This document shows, piece by piece, positions 8,297-16,158 of a stretch of 64,000 nt of DNA. The stretch is taken from NCBI GenBank assembly GCA_002407675.1, contig DHNW01000032.1:241778-305777 (forward strand), written 5' to 3'. Source of the DNA: Ruminococcaceae bacterium UBA5406. GTDB lineage: Bacteria > Bacillota > Clostridia > Oscillospirales > Acutalibacteraceae. The position numbers and the translations under genes were made by a program. Within the stretch, counting starts at the first letter, position 1, and every line of letters starts with the position of its first letter. The notes beneath the pieces were generated by a model that ran no database searches, had not been told where the DNA came from, and was given only the letters and a program-made list of their open reading frames with translations.

Positions 8297-8341
8297 AATA
8301 ATACTGCACTACCTGGCTTGCCGTAAATGTTCCACCATTCT

Positions 8342-8428
8342 TTATGAAAATATTTCGTTCAGCCGGTTCAGAAACCATTTGGAATAATAGGCCGGGATAT
8401 CGGTCCTCCTGCTGGCGCTCAGAATCAT
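8342..8428 (-). pseudogene. 5' remnant of a DUF1848 gene
   Basis: A 28-residue frame begins MILSASRRTDIPAYYSKWF, the highly conserved N-terminus of DUF1848 proteins, which are normally about 300 residues. It ends at a stop directly after FLNRLNEIFS. The ATG at 8428 still has a good ribosome site (GAAGGAGCGG). The rest of the gene has been replaced by the AT-rich segment to the left, so this looks like a junction scar rather than a real small gene. Confidence 0.75.
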
Positions 8429-8510
8429 GTTCTTCCGCTCCTTCTCTACTTTCTGATCCTTTGATACCACAGCGCGGACCCGCTTGTCAGCCGAACGGCG
8501 AACCCCCGTT

Positions 8511-8539
8511 CTGACATGTTCCGCAGACTGTGCTATACT
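8511..8539 (+). promoter_or_regulatory. Promoter of the glutamate racemase gene
   Basis: CTGACA (8511-8516), a 17-bp spacer and TATACT (8534-8539) with a TGC extended -10 form a good vegetative promoter 70 bp ahead of the start codon. Confidence 0.65.
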
Positions 8540-8608
8540 ATAATAAACTATAATAAGATAGATTTCAGACACAGAGTTTAAAACTAGAAAAGAAAGACTG
8601 TTGCACTC

Positions 8609-9388
8609 ATGAAAACCGGAATACTGGATTCGGGAATCGGCGGCCTGACCGTGCTTCATCAGGCGCTCCGGACACTCCCGAATGAGGATTATCTGTATTA
8701 CGCGGACACGGATCACGTCCCCTACGGAACGAAAACGAAGGAAGAAATCACCGGCTACGCGGATGAAGCCGTGCTGTTTCTGGCGCAGAAGGGCGTGCAG
8801 GCGGTTGTTGTGGCATGCAACACCGCAACCAGCGCGGCGATCGGTTTTCTCCGCAGCAAATACGCTTTTCCCATTCTCGGAATGGAACCGGCCGTTAAGC
8901 CCGCCGTGCGGCGGAACGCAGGCAAGCGGGTCATGGTGGTTGCCACGCCCGTCACCATACGGGAGGACAGGCTCCAGAACCTTCTGCGCCGCGTGGACGG
9001 GGAACATTCCGTGGATCTGCTTGCCCTGCCCCGCCTTGTCACACTTGCGGAAAGCGGCGAATTTAATTCGGACCGCGTGCGCCGCTACCTGGAAGATGAG
9101 TTCTCACGCTATGACCTGACGCGCTACTCAGCACTGGTTCTGGGCTGCACACACTTCAACTTCTTCAAGGATACGTTCCGGAGGATTTTTCCGCCGGACG
9201 TCGCCCTGATCGACGGCAGCGCAGGCACGGTCAACCACCTGCGGGACGTCCTGCGGGAAAACGGGCTTGCAGGCGGCGGGTCGGGCCGCGTGGAATACTA
9301 CCAATCCGGACGCAGGCTGGAAGACCGCGCGTCACTGGAACGGATCCGCGCCCTGCACCGCAGACTGGACGCCATGCTCCGCTACTGA
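8609..9388 (+). CDS. murI: Glutamate racemase
   Basis: This 259-residue protein interconverts L- and D-glutamate for peptidoglycan synthesis in the cytoplasm. Family motifs are clear: substrate loop DSGIGG at the N-terminus, PYGTKT, the first catalytic cysteine in VVACNTATS, and the second in LGCTHF. Length is normal for MurI. It has its own promoter. The 3' end overlaps the convergent histidine kinase gene by 7 nt with no terminator between them. Confidence 0.95.
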   Translation: MKTGILDSGIGGLTVLHQALRTLPNEDYLYYADTDHVPYGTKTKEEITGYADEAVLFLAQKGVQAVVVACNTATSAAIGFLRSKYAFPILGMEPAVKPAVRRNAGKRVMVVATPVTIREDRLQNLLRRVDGEHSVDLLALPRLVTLAESGEFNSDRVRRYLEDEFSRYDLTRYSALVLGCTHFNFFKDTFRRIFPPDVALIDGSAGTVNHLRDVLRENGLAGGGSGRVEYYQSGRRLEDRASLERIRALHRRLDAMLRY

Positions 9389-10797
9389 CTGGGGCCTGCC
9401 GCGCCGCCGGGCGTTTGGGAACGCGGCAGGATCAGAACGGCTTTTGTTCCCCGGCCCGGTTCGCTGGACAGCCGGAAAACGCCCCCGTGCGCCCGGGCAA
9501 TGCTGCCGACAATGCGCAGCCCGAGGCCGTGCTCCCCTGTGCGGGACAGGCCCTTCCCGGAACGGATCGCCGCCTGGAGCCGCCGCAGTTTTTCCGGTTC
9601 GATCCCGATGCCGTCGTCCTCCACCGCCAGCAGGCAGTCCTTCTCCTGCGCCCGGAGCGACACAGTGATCCGGCACCCGGCCGGATTATGCACGGCACTG
9701 TTTTGCAGAAGGTTTGTCACCGCCCGTTCCAGCAGACGCCCGTCTGCGTCGATCCATACGGTTTCATCTGCCGGTTCTATTTCCACTTGGAATTTTTCAT
9801 CGACGCCCCCGTTCAAAAAACCGGTCACGGCTTCCCGCAGCAATTTTGCCGCCCGCACCGGCCGGCGCAGCAGCGGCTGCATGCTGTATTCAAGCCGGGA
9901 AACCAGGTTGAGGTCACTGACAAGATCCCTCAGTTTAACCCCCTGCGCGCAGATCCGCGCGCAGCGCTCCCTTGCCGGTTTGGGAAGGGAAGGGTCGTCT
10001 TCCATTTCCCCCGCGTATCCCAGAATCATCGAAAGGGGCGTGCGGATGTCGTGCGAAACGCCGGCGATCCATTCCGCGCGCGCCTTTTCTTTTTCTTTCA
10101 GCGCTTCGCTCCGGCTTTGCAGAAGGACGGAAGTGCGGTTGAGCCCGGCGGCAATTTCGGAAAACAGCCCCTTTTCCTGCAAAAGGACCGGTTCCCCGCG
10201 CGAAAGCGACCGGATGCTTTCGAGAATCGGCTCCACCGGCTTGACCGTGCGCCAGCTTAACAGCGCGTACAGCAGGATCAGCAGGGCCACATTGCATCCG
10301 AGCATCAGTTCCACCCAGCGCAACGTCTGCGAAAACATCTGCATGGAAGCATCGTAAGGATATTTAAAGTAGGAATCTTTCGGGTACCCGAGAACCATCA
10401 GCCCGCCGCCGCGCTCCCAGCAGAAAACCGGGTAATCCCGCAGGTAGTAGCGGGAAAATTCCGCGACGCCGGCCGCCGAATAGGAAAGCGGAATGGTCTG
10501 CGGCAAGTCCATTTTCCAGACGACCTTCCCGCCGCTGTCCAGAAGCATGGCCCACACGCCCTGCTTTTTCAGCTCGTTTTTTAAGCCGCCGGGCAGCGTG
10601 TAGCCGCCGCCTTCGGTTCCGGAGAGCGATTCCGCGGCCTGCCGGACCAGATACTGCGGCGACCCAGAACCTTCATCGGCCTGTGAAGCCTTGTAGAAGC
10701 AAACTAAAAAAATACCGACGTTCATGGCGGCGAACAGCACAAAACAAAGTACCAGGCCCGTTAAAAACCTCCGGAGAAACCGCTTTACGTTTTTCAC
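9382..10797 (-). CDS. Membrane sensor histidine kinase (OmpR-family partner)
   Basis: The GTG at 10797 overlaps the response regulator stop as GTGA, giving 471 residues. A first membrane helix (FLTGLVLCFVLFAAMNVGIFLV) is followed by about 120 extracytoplasmic residues and a second helix (MLGCNVALLILLYALLSW). The phosphoacceptor histidine is in AGVSHDIRTPLSMILGYAGE. The ATP-binding part has NLLQNSAVHNP, DDGIGIEPEKL and GEHGLGLRIVGSIARAHGG. It should phosphorylate the regulator encoded just upstream. The pair is divergent from an ABC transporter operon that carries regulator-type direct repeats, so it probably controls that transporter in response to a peptide or envelope signal. Confidence 0.93.
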   Translation of the reverse strand: MKNVKRFLRRFLTGLVLCFVLFAAMNVGIFLVCFYKASQADEGSGSPQYLVRQAAESLSGTEGGGYTLPGGLKNELKKQGVWAMLLDSGGKVVWKMDLPQTIPLSYSAAGVAEFSRYYLRDYPVFCWERGGGLMVLGYPKDSYFKYPYDASMQMFSQTLRWVELMLGCNVALLILLYALLSWRTVKPVEPILESIRSLSRGEPVLLQEKGLFSEIAAGLNRTSVLLQSRSEALKEKEKARAEWIAGVSHDIRTPLSMILGYAGEMEDDPSLPKPARERCARICAQGVKLRDLVSDLNLVSRLEYSMQPLLRRPVRAAKLLREAVTGFLNGGVDEKFQVEIEPADETVWIDADGRLLERAVTNLLQNSAVHNPAGCRITVSLRAQEKDCLLAVEDDGIGIEPEKLRRLQAAIRSGKGLSRTGEHGLGLRIVGSIARAHGGVFRLSSEPGRGTKAVLILPRSQTPGGAAGPSQ

Positions 10798-11510
10798 GGA
10801 TTGCTCCCCTCCGTAACCAGCTTGTACCCAAGGCCGCGCACTGTGAGAAGGAAACGCGGCTTGGACGGGTCTTCTTCGATTTTTTCGCGCAGGCGGCGGA
10901 TGTGGACCATCAGCGTATTTTCGTAGCCCGGAAGGCCGTCGCCCCACACAGCTTCGCACAGGGCGTCGCCCGTGACGATCCGGTTGCGGTTTTCGTACAG
11001 CTTGAGAAGCAGCGCCAGTTCCTTTGCCGTCAGGGGGAGCCGGCGCCCTTCTTTTTGCACAAAGCCGCCGCCCGGGTCCACTTCTGTTTCCCCCAGCGTG
11101 AAGCGGGGCGCGCCCTCCCGCCCGGCGGGCCGGTACGCCCGCCGCAGAACCGCCCCTACGCGCAGGGCCAGCTCCTTCGGCAGGAACGGCTTCACCACAT
11201 AGTCGTCCGCGCCGAGGCCGAGGCCGACCAGCCTGTCTTCATCCTCGCCGCGCGCAGTCAGGAAAATCACGGGCACGTCTGAGCTTTTCCGGATTTCACG
11301 CATTAGGGAGAACCCGTCGCCGTCGGGCAGCATCACATCAAGGAGGATGAGGTCGGGCCGGATTTTCTCCGCCGCCTGCCGGGCAGAGCGGCAGTCCTGT
11401 GCCGTAAAGACACGGGAATACCCTTCTTTCCGCAGGATTTCTTCCAGCAGTTCCAGCAGTTCTTTCTGGTCGTCAACGGCCAGAATTTTTTTTGCCTTGA
11501 TATCGTCCAT
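10794..11510 (-). CDS. OmpR/PhoB-family response regulator
   Basis: The start is the ATG at 11510, with GGGGTG at proper distance. The upstream in-frame ATG at 11516 directly abuts that site. Of 238 residues, the receiver domain holds the acidic pair in AVDDQ, the phosphorylated aspartate in LILLDVMLPDGDG, TAR and VVKPF. The C-terminal winged helix has LTAKELALLLKLYENRNRIV and YENTLMVHIRRLREKIEED. These proteins bind direct repeats spaced 10-11 bp. Such repeats are found at 11573-11616, in front of the divergent ABC operon. Confidence 0.94.
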   Translation of the reverse strand: MDDIKAKKILAVDDQKELLELLEEILRKEGYSRVFTAQDCRSARQAAEKIRPDLILLDVMLPDGDGFSLMREIRKSSDVPVIFLTARGEDEDRLVGLGLGADDYVVKPFLPKELALRVGAVLRRAYRPAGREGAPRFTLGETEVDPGGGFVQKEGRRLPLTAKELALLLKLYENRNRIVTGDALCEAVWGDGLPGYENTLMVHIRRLREKIEEDPSKPRFLLTVRGLGYKLVTEGSNP

Positions 11511-11572
11511 TGCCATCACCCCAAAATCCAGTATACCACCCCGTCCGGGCTGAAACCCATCCTGCCGCAAAA

Positions 11573-11628
11573 AATTAAGGCTGGCGTAAGGAAGGCGTCA
11601 GGCCCGCGTAAGGAAAGCACGGTACAAT
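11573..11628 (+). promoter_or_regulatory. Four tandem 11-bp repeats and promoter of the ABC transporter operon
   Basis: Consecutive 11-bp units read AATTAAGGCTG (11573-11583), GCGTAAGGAAG (11584-11594), GCGTCAGGCCC (11595-11605) and GCGTAAGGAAA (11606-11616). The core TAAGG or TCAGG has exact helical phasing. A -10 box TACAAT follows at 11623-11628 and the repeats occupy the -35 region. This is the typical layout for activation by a phosphorylated OmpR/PhoB-family regulator, and the gene for one starts 62 bp to the left. Confidence 0.7.
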
Positions 11629-11660
11629 GGGAACAGCAAAAACGGAAAGGGATGTTTTTT

Positions 11661-12572
11661 ATGGAAAAGGCAATCGCCACAAAAGGCTTGTCAAAAGAAT
11701 ACAGCGGCGTGTTCCGCGTAAAAGACCTGGATCTTCAGATCCGGCAGGGAGAAGTTTACGGCTTTCTGGGACCGAACGGCGCCGGAAAATCCACCACGAT
11801 GAAAATGATTTTGGGCCTTGTGCGCCCCACGCGCGGAAGCGTGGAACTTTTCGGGCAGCGGCTCACCGAAAAAAGCCGCATAGACATTTTAAGGCAGACC
11901 GGTTCCCTGATCGAATCGCCCGCCTATTACGGACACCTGACGGGGATGGAAAACATGCGGATTATCCAGAAGCTGATGGATCTGCCGGAAAAGAACATCC
12001 GGAAAGCCCTCTCCATCGTCCGGCTGGACAACCAGAGAAACAAGAAAGTGAAATACTATTCACTCGGCATGAAACAGCGCCTCGGCATCGCCATGGCGCT
12101 CGCGCGGTTCCCGAAGCTGCTGGTGCTGGACGAACCGACCAACGGCCTTGACCCCGCCGGGATCGAGGAGATCCGCGAGCTGATCTGTTCCCTGCCCGCA
12201 CAGTACGGGATGACGGTTATGATCTCCAGCCATATCCTTTCGGAAATCGACCGAATGGCTACGGCGGCCGGCATCATCAATAAGGGCGAGCTGGTTTTTC
12301 AGGGCAGTATGGAGGAGCTTCGGGCAAAGAGCAGCCATTCTATCGTTATGAGGGTGCGCAGCCGGGAAAAGGCCGCCGGGCTTTTAAGCGATTACTCGCC
12401 CAAAATGACGCCGGAAGGCGAATTGGCGTTTGAACACGTCAGCGACGACGCCGTTGCGCGCATCAACAGCCGCCTTGTGGAAAACGGCATCCCGGTCTTT
12501 CGGATTGAAGAGCGGCGCAAAAGCCTGGAGGAAATCTTCCTTGACCTTACGGGAAAGGCGGCGGCGCTGTGA
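11661..12572 (+). CDS. ABC transporter ATPase, bacitracin/lantibiotic-resistance type
   Basis: The preferred start is the ATG at 11661, behind GGAAAGGG (303 residues). It has Walker A (GPNGAGKST), the signature YSLGMKQRLGIAMAL and Walker B (LLVLDEPTNGLDP), with a C-terminal extension ending GKAAAL. The signature form SLGMKQRL is usual for BcrA and lantibiotic-immunity (SpaF/EpiF-like) ATPases. It works with the next two membrane proteins. The operon is probably induced by the adjacent two-component system, giving defence against a membrane-active peptide. Confidence 0.92.
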   Translation: MEKAIATKGLSKEYSGVFRVKDLDLQIRQGEVYGFLGPNGAGKSTTMKMILGLVRPTRGSVELFGQRLTEKSRIDILRQTGSLIESPAYYGHLTGMENMRIIQKLMDLPEKNIRKALSIVRLDNQRNKKVKYYSLGMKQRLGIAMALARFPKLLVLDEPTNGLDPAGIEEIRELICSLPAQYGMTVMISSHILSEIDRMATAAGIINKGELVFQGSMEELRAKSSHSIVMRVRSREKAAGLLSDYSPKMTPEGELAFEHVSDDAVARINSRLVENGIPVFRIEERRKSLEEIFLDLTGKAAAL

Positions 12573-13327
12573 TGCAGTATCTTGGTCTGGAATTTTACAA
12601 ACTGAAACGCAGACATGTTTTTTTAACGGTGCTGGCGCTTTTCCTCGCGGAAACATTCTTCATTCTGTATTCCGCCTATCGTTCTGCCGCACGGGGAGGG
12701 ACGGCGGCGGATTTACCATGGGAGAACTTATTGATGCAGATCGCCCTGCTGAACGGGCTGTTCTGCCCGTTTACCCTCGCCGTGGCGGCAAGCCGCGTCT
12801 GCGACGTAGAACATAAAGGAGATACCTGGAAGCTGCTTTCCTGCTGCTCGGAACGCATGTCTTCCCTGTACAGCGCCAAATTTGCCTGCTGCATGATTCT
12901 GACTGCGGCGGCGCAGGCGATTCAGTATTTCCTCTACGCGGGATACGGGTTTGCGGCAAAGTACCCCGGCGCGTTCCCCGCGGAAAAATTTCTCGCGTCT
13001 TATGCGGGAACCATGCTGATCAACGTGGGAGTACTCGCCGTGCAGGAGTTCTTTTCCATGGCCGTCGCAAATCAGTCTGCCGCCCTTGTCGCCGGGCTGT
13101 TTGGATCCTTTCTCGGCTTTGCCGGGGCGCTTTTTCCGGACAGTGTTCGGCGGATTTTCATATGGGGATATTATACGGAACTTGCGCAGGCACGGACGGT
13201 GGAGATCAACGGAAAATGGACCCTTGCGCCGGTTGCCGTAAACTGGGAATTTCTGGCTGGCGTGTTGATAGCCGGGCTTCTGATCTATGGTATTGGAAAA
13301 CACCGGTTTGCGCAGAAAGAACTGTGA
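12572..13327 (+). CDS. ABC-2 type permease subunit, lantibiotic-immunity-like
   Basis: The ATG at 12572 overlaps the ATPase stop as TGATG. This 251-residue protein has about six hydrophobic segments, beginning with FLTVLALFLAETFFILYSAY. There is no signal peptide and no soluble domain. Length and topology match the SpaE/EpiE/BcrB-like permeases that pair with the ATPase upstream. A second paralogous permease follows, as in the two-permease immunity transporters. Confidence 0.85.
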   Translation: MQYLGLEFYKLKRRHVFLTVLALFLAETFFILYSAYRSAARGGTAADLPWENLLMQIALLNGLFCPFTLAVAASRVCDVEHKGDTWKLLSCCSERMSSLYSAKFACCMILTAAAQAIQYFLYAGYGFAAKYPGAFPAEKFLASYAGTMLINVGVLAVQEFFSMAVANQSAALVAGLFGSFLGFAGALFPDSVRRIFIWGYYTELAQARTVEINGKWTLAPVAVNWEFLAGVLIAGLLIYGIGKHRFAQKEL

Positions 13328-13337
13328 GGTGAATGAA

Positions 13338-14075
13338 ATGCTGAAAAATACTTTTGCGGCAGAGCGGCTGAAGCTGAAAGGGTCGCTTATCTGGCTGGCG
13401 TTCTTTTTTCTCTCGGCGTTCAGCGTGTTTTTGGGGGCGGTGAATTTCTCATATAATCAGGAAATGCTGACCCACCAGTGGCAAAGCTTTTGGACGCAGG
13501 TCAGCCTGTTTTACGGGAATTTGTTCCTCCCCATCCTGATTGCCATTGCCTGCGCCTACGAGTGGCGGCTGGAACACACCGGCCGCAATTGGAATGCGCT
13601 GATGACGGTGCCGGTCCCCCGCCGGGATATCTACTGGGGAAAGTTTGCGGCTGTGGCGGTTTTCAGCCTGCTGGCCCAGATCCTGTTCCTGGCGCTGTAT
13701 TTCTGCGCCGGGAGGATTTTCCGTTTCTCCGATCCGTTCCCGGCCTCGGACGCGGCCCGCTGGTTTTTCTGCGCATGGCTCGGCTCCCTTGCCGTCGCGG
13801 CCATGCAGCTTCTGTTTTCCATGGTGATCCGCAGTTTTGCCGTACCCATCGGGCTGGAACTCCTGTTCTGCATCCTGGGTTTCGGCCTTGCCGCAAAAGG
13901 GAAATGGCAGTTTTCGCCGAATTCCCTGCTGATTGCCGGTCTGGGTTCCGTAAACCAGGACGCCCTCGGCGCGGTGGGCATGGGCACGTTTGTTCTTATA
14001 TGTTTCCTTTTTATCTTTTTGTTTTGCCTGCTGTCCCTGTTTTTCCTTCGGAAACGGGATATCCGCACGGAATAA
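13338..14075 (+). CDS. Second ABC-2 type permease subunit, lantibiotic-immunity-like
   Basis: The start is the ATG at 13338, behind GAGGTG and 10 nt after the previous stop, giving 245 residues. It has about six membrane segments (IWLAFFFLSAFSVFLGAV near the N-terminus, FVLICFLFIFLFCLLSLFFL near the C-terminus). It resembles the previous protein in the arrangement WxxxxxxxYGNLFLPILIAI, a region where the first permease has LLNGLFCPFTLAVA. It is the last gene of the operon and is followed by a shared terminator. Confidence 0.85.
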   Translation: MLKNTFAAERLKLKGSLIWLAFFFLSAFSVFLGAVNFSYNQEMLTHQWQSFWTQVSLFYGNLFLPILIAIACAYEWRLEHTGRNWNALMTVPVPRRDIYWGKFAAVAVFSLLAQILFLALYFCAGRIFRFSDPFPASDAARWFFCAWLGSLAVAAMQLLFSMVIRSFAVPIGLELLFCILGFGLAAKGKWQFSPNSLLIAGLGSVNQDALGAVGMGTFVLICFLFIFLFCLLSLFFLRKRDIRTE

Positions 14076-14100
14076 ATTTGCCCGGATTCCGAATGTTAAG

Positions 14101-14137
14101 AAAGGCCGCCTGGAATTCCATTCCCGGACGGCCTTTT
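14101..14137. terminator. Bidirectional terminator between the ABC operon and two small genes
   Basis: AAAGGCCG (14101-14108) pairs with CGGCCTTT (14129-14136). The stem continues imperfectly through CCTGGAA and TTCCCGGA, and a T tract follows. It serves converging transcripts. Confidence 0.75.
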
Positions 14138-14139
14138 CG

Positions 14140-14307
14140 CTACATAGCTGCTCCAAAATGTTCGGCGACCTTCATCAGTTCGCCGAGTGTGGAAATCTCC
14201 ACGCCGGATTCCAGGATCCGGTTCTTCACGTCGATCGGCAGCGATTCAAAATAATCGCGCAGATCCGGATTGTTCTCGTAAAACGTCCCCACGCCGTTCG
14301 CCTCCAT
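14140..14307 (-). CDS. Small conserved protein, paralogue of its upstream neighbour (55 aa)
   Basis: A 55-residue frame runs from the ATG at 14307, behind GAGGGG, to a TAG at 14140. It reads MEANGVGTFYENNPDLRDYF, then ESLPIDVKNRILESGVEIS. Its core pattern NPxxxxYFxSLPxxV recurs in the protein encoded 2 nt upstream, so the two are tandem paralogues. Short proteins with this pattern occur in Clostridia and have no assigned function that I know. The duplicate, intact frame, ribosome site and terminator together argue that it is real. Confidence 0.7.
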   Translation of the reverse strand: MEANGVGTFYENNPDLRDYFESLPIDVKNRILESGVEISTLGELMKVAEHFGAAM

Positions 14308-14309
14308 GG

Positions 14310-14489
14310 TCAAGCCCCTCGAAAAGAGTCGTCCCGCATAAAGGCTTCGGCATACAGCCGCAGAGACCTCACCCCGTCGATTTCGTCGGCATGCTTTTCC
14401 ACCGCTTCACGCGCATACTGCGGCAGGGAAGAAAAATACTGTTTCGCTTCCGGGTTAGAATCCAAAAGCTGGTTCAGTTCATAATTCAA
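14310..14489 (-). CDS. Small conserved protein, tandem paralogue (59 aa)
   Basis: A 59-residue frame starts at TTG (14489), behind GGGGTGG, and ends at a TGA at 14310. It reads MNYELNQLLDSNPEAKQYFS, then SLPQYAREAVEKHADEID and a tail with LRLYAEAFM. It aligns with the downstream 55-residue protein through NPxxxxYFxSLP, a helical stretch and AExF. It is mostly helical and charged, with no membrane segment and no cysteines. The role is unknown. Confidence 0.65.
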   Translation of the reverse strand: MNYELNQLLDSNPEAKQYFSSLPQYAREAVEKHADEIDGVRSLRLYAEAFMRDDSFRGA

Positions 14490-14582
14490 AAAACCACCCC
14501 GAAGGTAGTTTATGCAGTGCCCGGCCGAATACCCGTCTGCGGCGCCTGCAAATTTCTGGATTCCCCGCCGGACGATCCGCCT

Positions 14583-16145
14583 TTATTCTTTATAATCAAA
14601 ATAGTCGAAGTCCGCGTACCGGCCCAGACCGCTTAAATCTTGGCAGCAAAGCCCCACAAACGCACCCGTGAAATGGCTGCATCCGGAATGTTCATCCGAA
14701 AGGACGCGCATATCGTACACTTCGCCGATATGCCTCCAGTTTTCCCCGTCGAAGGAAAAATAAAACCACAGGCCGGCATGGTCGGCGTGCGCCCGCAGAT
14801 AAACCGCGGTGCGCCCTTTGGCGGACACCTCGCCGCCAAACGTGTACCTGCCGTTGTCACAGCTCAGCACGCTTATCGTTTTCCCTTGTTCCTCATCGCC
14901 GCCGATTTTCAGATAAAAATAATTATCGAGATCGTGCAGGCAGATCAGCCCTGCCATTTGGCGGAAATCCTGCGGCTCAAACTCCACTTTGGTCTCCGCC
15001 GTATAGGTAAAAGACTGCTGGCGCCTTGCAACCAGAGCCTGCCGGTAGGCGGAATGCAGGCTCTCCCTTCCGTGGAGCCTCAGCCATCCCGGCCGTTCCG
15101 TAAGGGACAGCGTTTCCGGCCCAAGGGGCATCCGAAGGGTGCAGAAATGCGGGTTCAGGACATCCGAATCGAAATGGTCGCGCTCCGGCGCATTCTTCGG
15201 GGCAAACGGCGGCAGATCCGGGGCGGGAACTTTCAGCCGGGGTTCACAGCCGCCCCCCTGGAGGCGGAGCCATCCATCGGCACCCCATTCAACTTTTTGG
15301 ATCGACGTCTCGCGGCCGAGAACAGAATAACCGTCCAGCGGACGGGAACACAGGTGCACCATATACCATTCCCCGTTTTCTGTTTCCACCAAATCGGCGT
15401 GCCCTGCTTTTTTGAGGATCAGGCCGGGATTGTACCGTGAAGTCAGGACGGGGTTCTGCGGATGGATCTCATAAGGGCCGGAAATCGAACGGGACCGCGC
15501 CATGGTCACGGCGTGGGTCAAGCCCGTGCCGCCTTCCGCGGCGATCAAATAATACCAGCCCCCATGCCGGTAGAGATGGGGTCCTTCCGTTTTTCCATAA
15601 TGGGACCCTTTGAAAATATTAATTGGTTTGCCGATCAGCTTTTTCTGCCGGACGGAATACTCCTGCAGAAGGACACCGGCAAAAGAGTTTTTTCCGCCGC
15701 GGAAATCCCACGACATATTGACCAGCCATTTCCGCCCGTCTTCATCATGGAACAGCGACGGGTCAAACCCGGTGGAGTTCAAATAAACCGGATCGGACCA
15801 TTCGCCGTACAGATCCGCAGACGTGACAAGATAGTTATCGGTATCTTTAAAAGCGCCGCCCGTGCTGCGGACAACCGTATAGATCAGGTAATACACGCCG
15901 TTTGAATAGGACAGGCAGGGCGCCCAGACGCCGCAGGAACAGGGAATTCCCCGCATATCCAGCTGCGAAACCCGGTTCAGCGGCCTGGCGGCAAGCTCCC
16001 AGTGAAGCAAGTCGCGGGAATGGTGGATCTCTACGCCGGGAAACCACTCAAACGTGGACGTGGCAATATAGTAATCCCCGCCCACCCGGATAATTGACGG
16101 ATCCGGATGGAAACCGGGAAGGATCGGATTGACAATTTCGCTCAT
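14583..16145 (-). CDS. Glycoside hydrolase family 43 beta-xylosidase-like enzyme
   Basis: The ATG at 16145 follows AAGGGGGAAAAC, giving 520 residues. The upstream in-frame start overlaps the preceding gene and is not preferred. The five-bladed propeller domain has the general-base aspartate in GFHPDPSIIRVGGDYYIATS, the sequence STFEWFPGVEIHHSRDL, and the general-acid glutamate region KTEGPHLYRHGGWYYL. A C-terminal beta-sandwich completes the XynB type. No signal peptide was seen, so it should act in the cytoplasm on imported xylo-oligosaccharides. It is last of a three-gene operon and 13 nt from another GH43 gene. Confidence 0.92.
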   Translation of the reverse strand: MSEIVNPILPGFHPDPSIIRVGGDYYIATSTFEWFPGVEIHHSRDLLHWELAARPLNRVSQLDMRGIPCSCGVWAPCLSYSNGVYYLIYTVVRSTGGAFKDTDNYLVTSADLYGEWSDPVYLNSTGFDPSLFHDEDGRKWLVNMSWDFRGGKNSFAGVLLQEYSVRQKKLIGKPINIFKGSHYGKTEGPHLYRHGGWYYLIAAEGGTGLTHAVTMARSRSISGPYEIHPQNPVLTSRYNPGLILKKAGHADLVETENGEWYMVHLCSRPLDGYSVLGRETSIQKVEWGADGWLRLQGGGCEPRLKVPAPDLPPFAPKNAPERDHFDSDVLNPHFCTLRMPLGPETLSLTERPGWLRLHGRESLHSAYRQALVARRQQSFTYTAETKVEFEPQDFRQMAGLICLHDLDNYFYLKIGGDEEQGKTISVLSCDNGRYTFGGEVSAKGRTAVYLRAHADHAGLWFYFSFDGENWRHIGEVYDMRVLSDEHSGCSHFTGAFVGLCCQDLSGLGRYADFDYFDYKE

Positions 16146-16158
16146 TCTGTTTTCCCCC

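Noticed and set aside
8429..9007. 221-residue minus-strand frame ending in the DUF1848-like start
   Set aside because: Its first 190 residues are antisense to glutamate racemase and its promoter. Only the last 28 residues resemble a real protein.
9415..10357. Long plus-strand frames of 281 and 285 residues
   Set aside because: They lie antisense to the histidine kinase gene and arise from its GC-rich codon use. No family features are seen.
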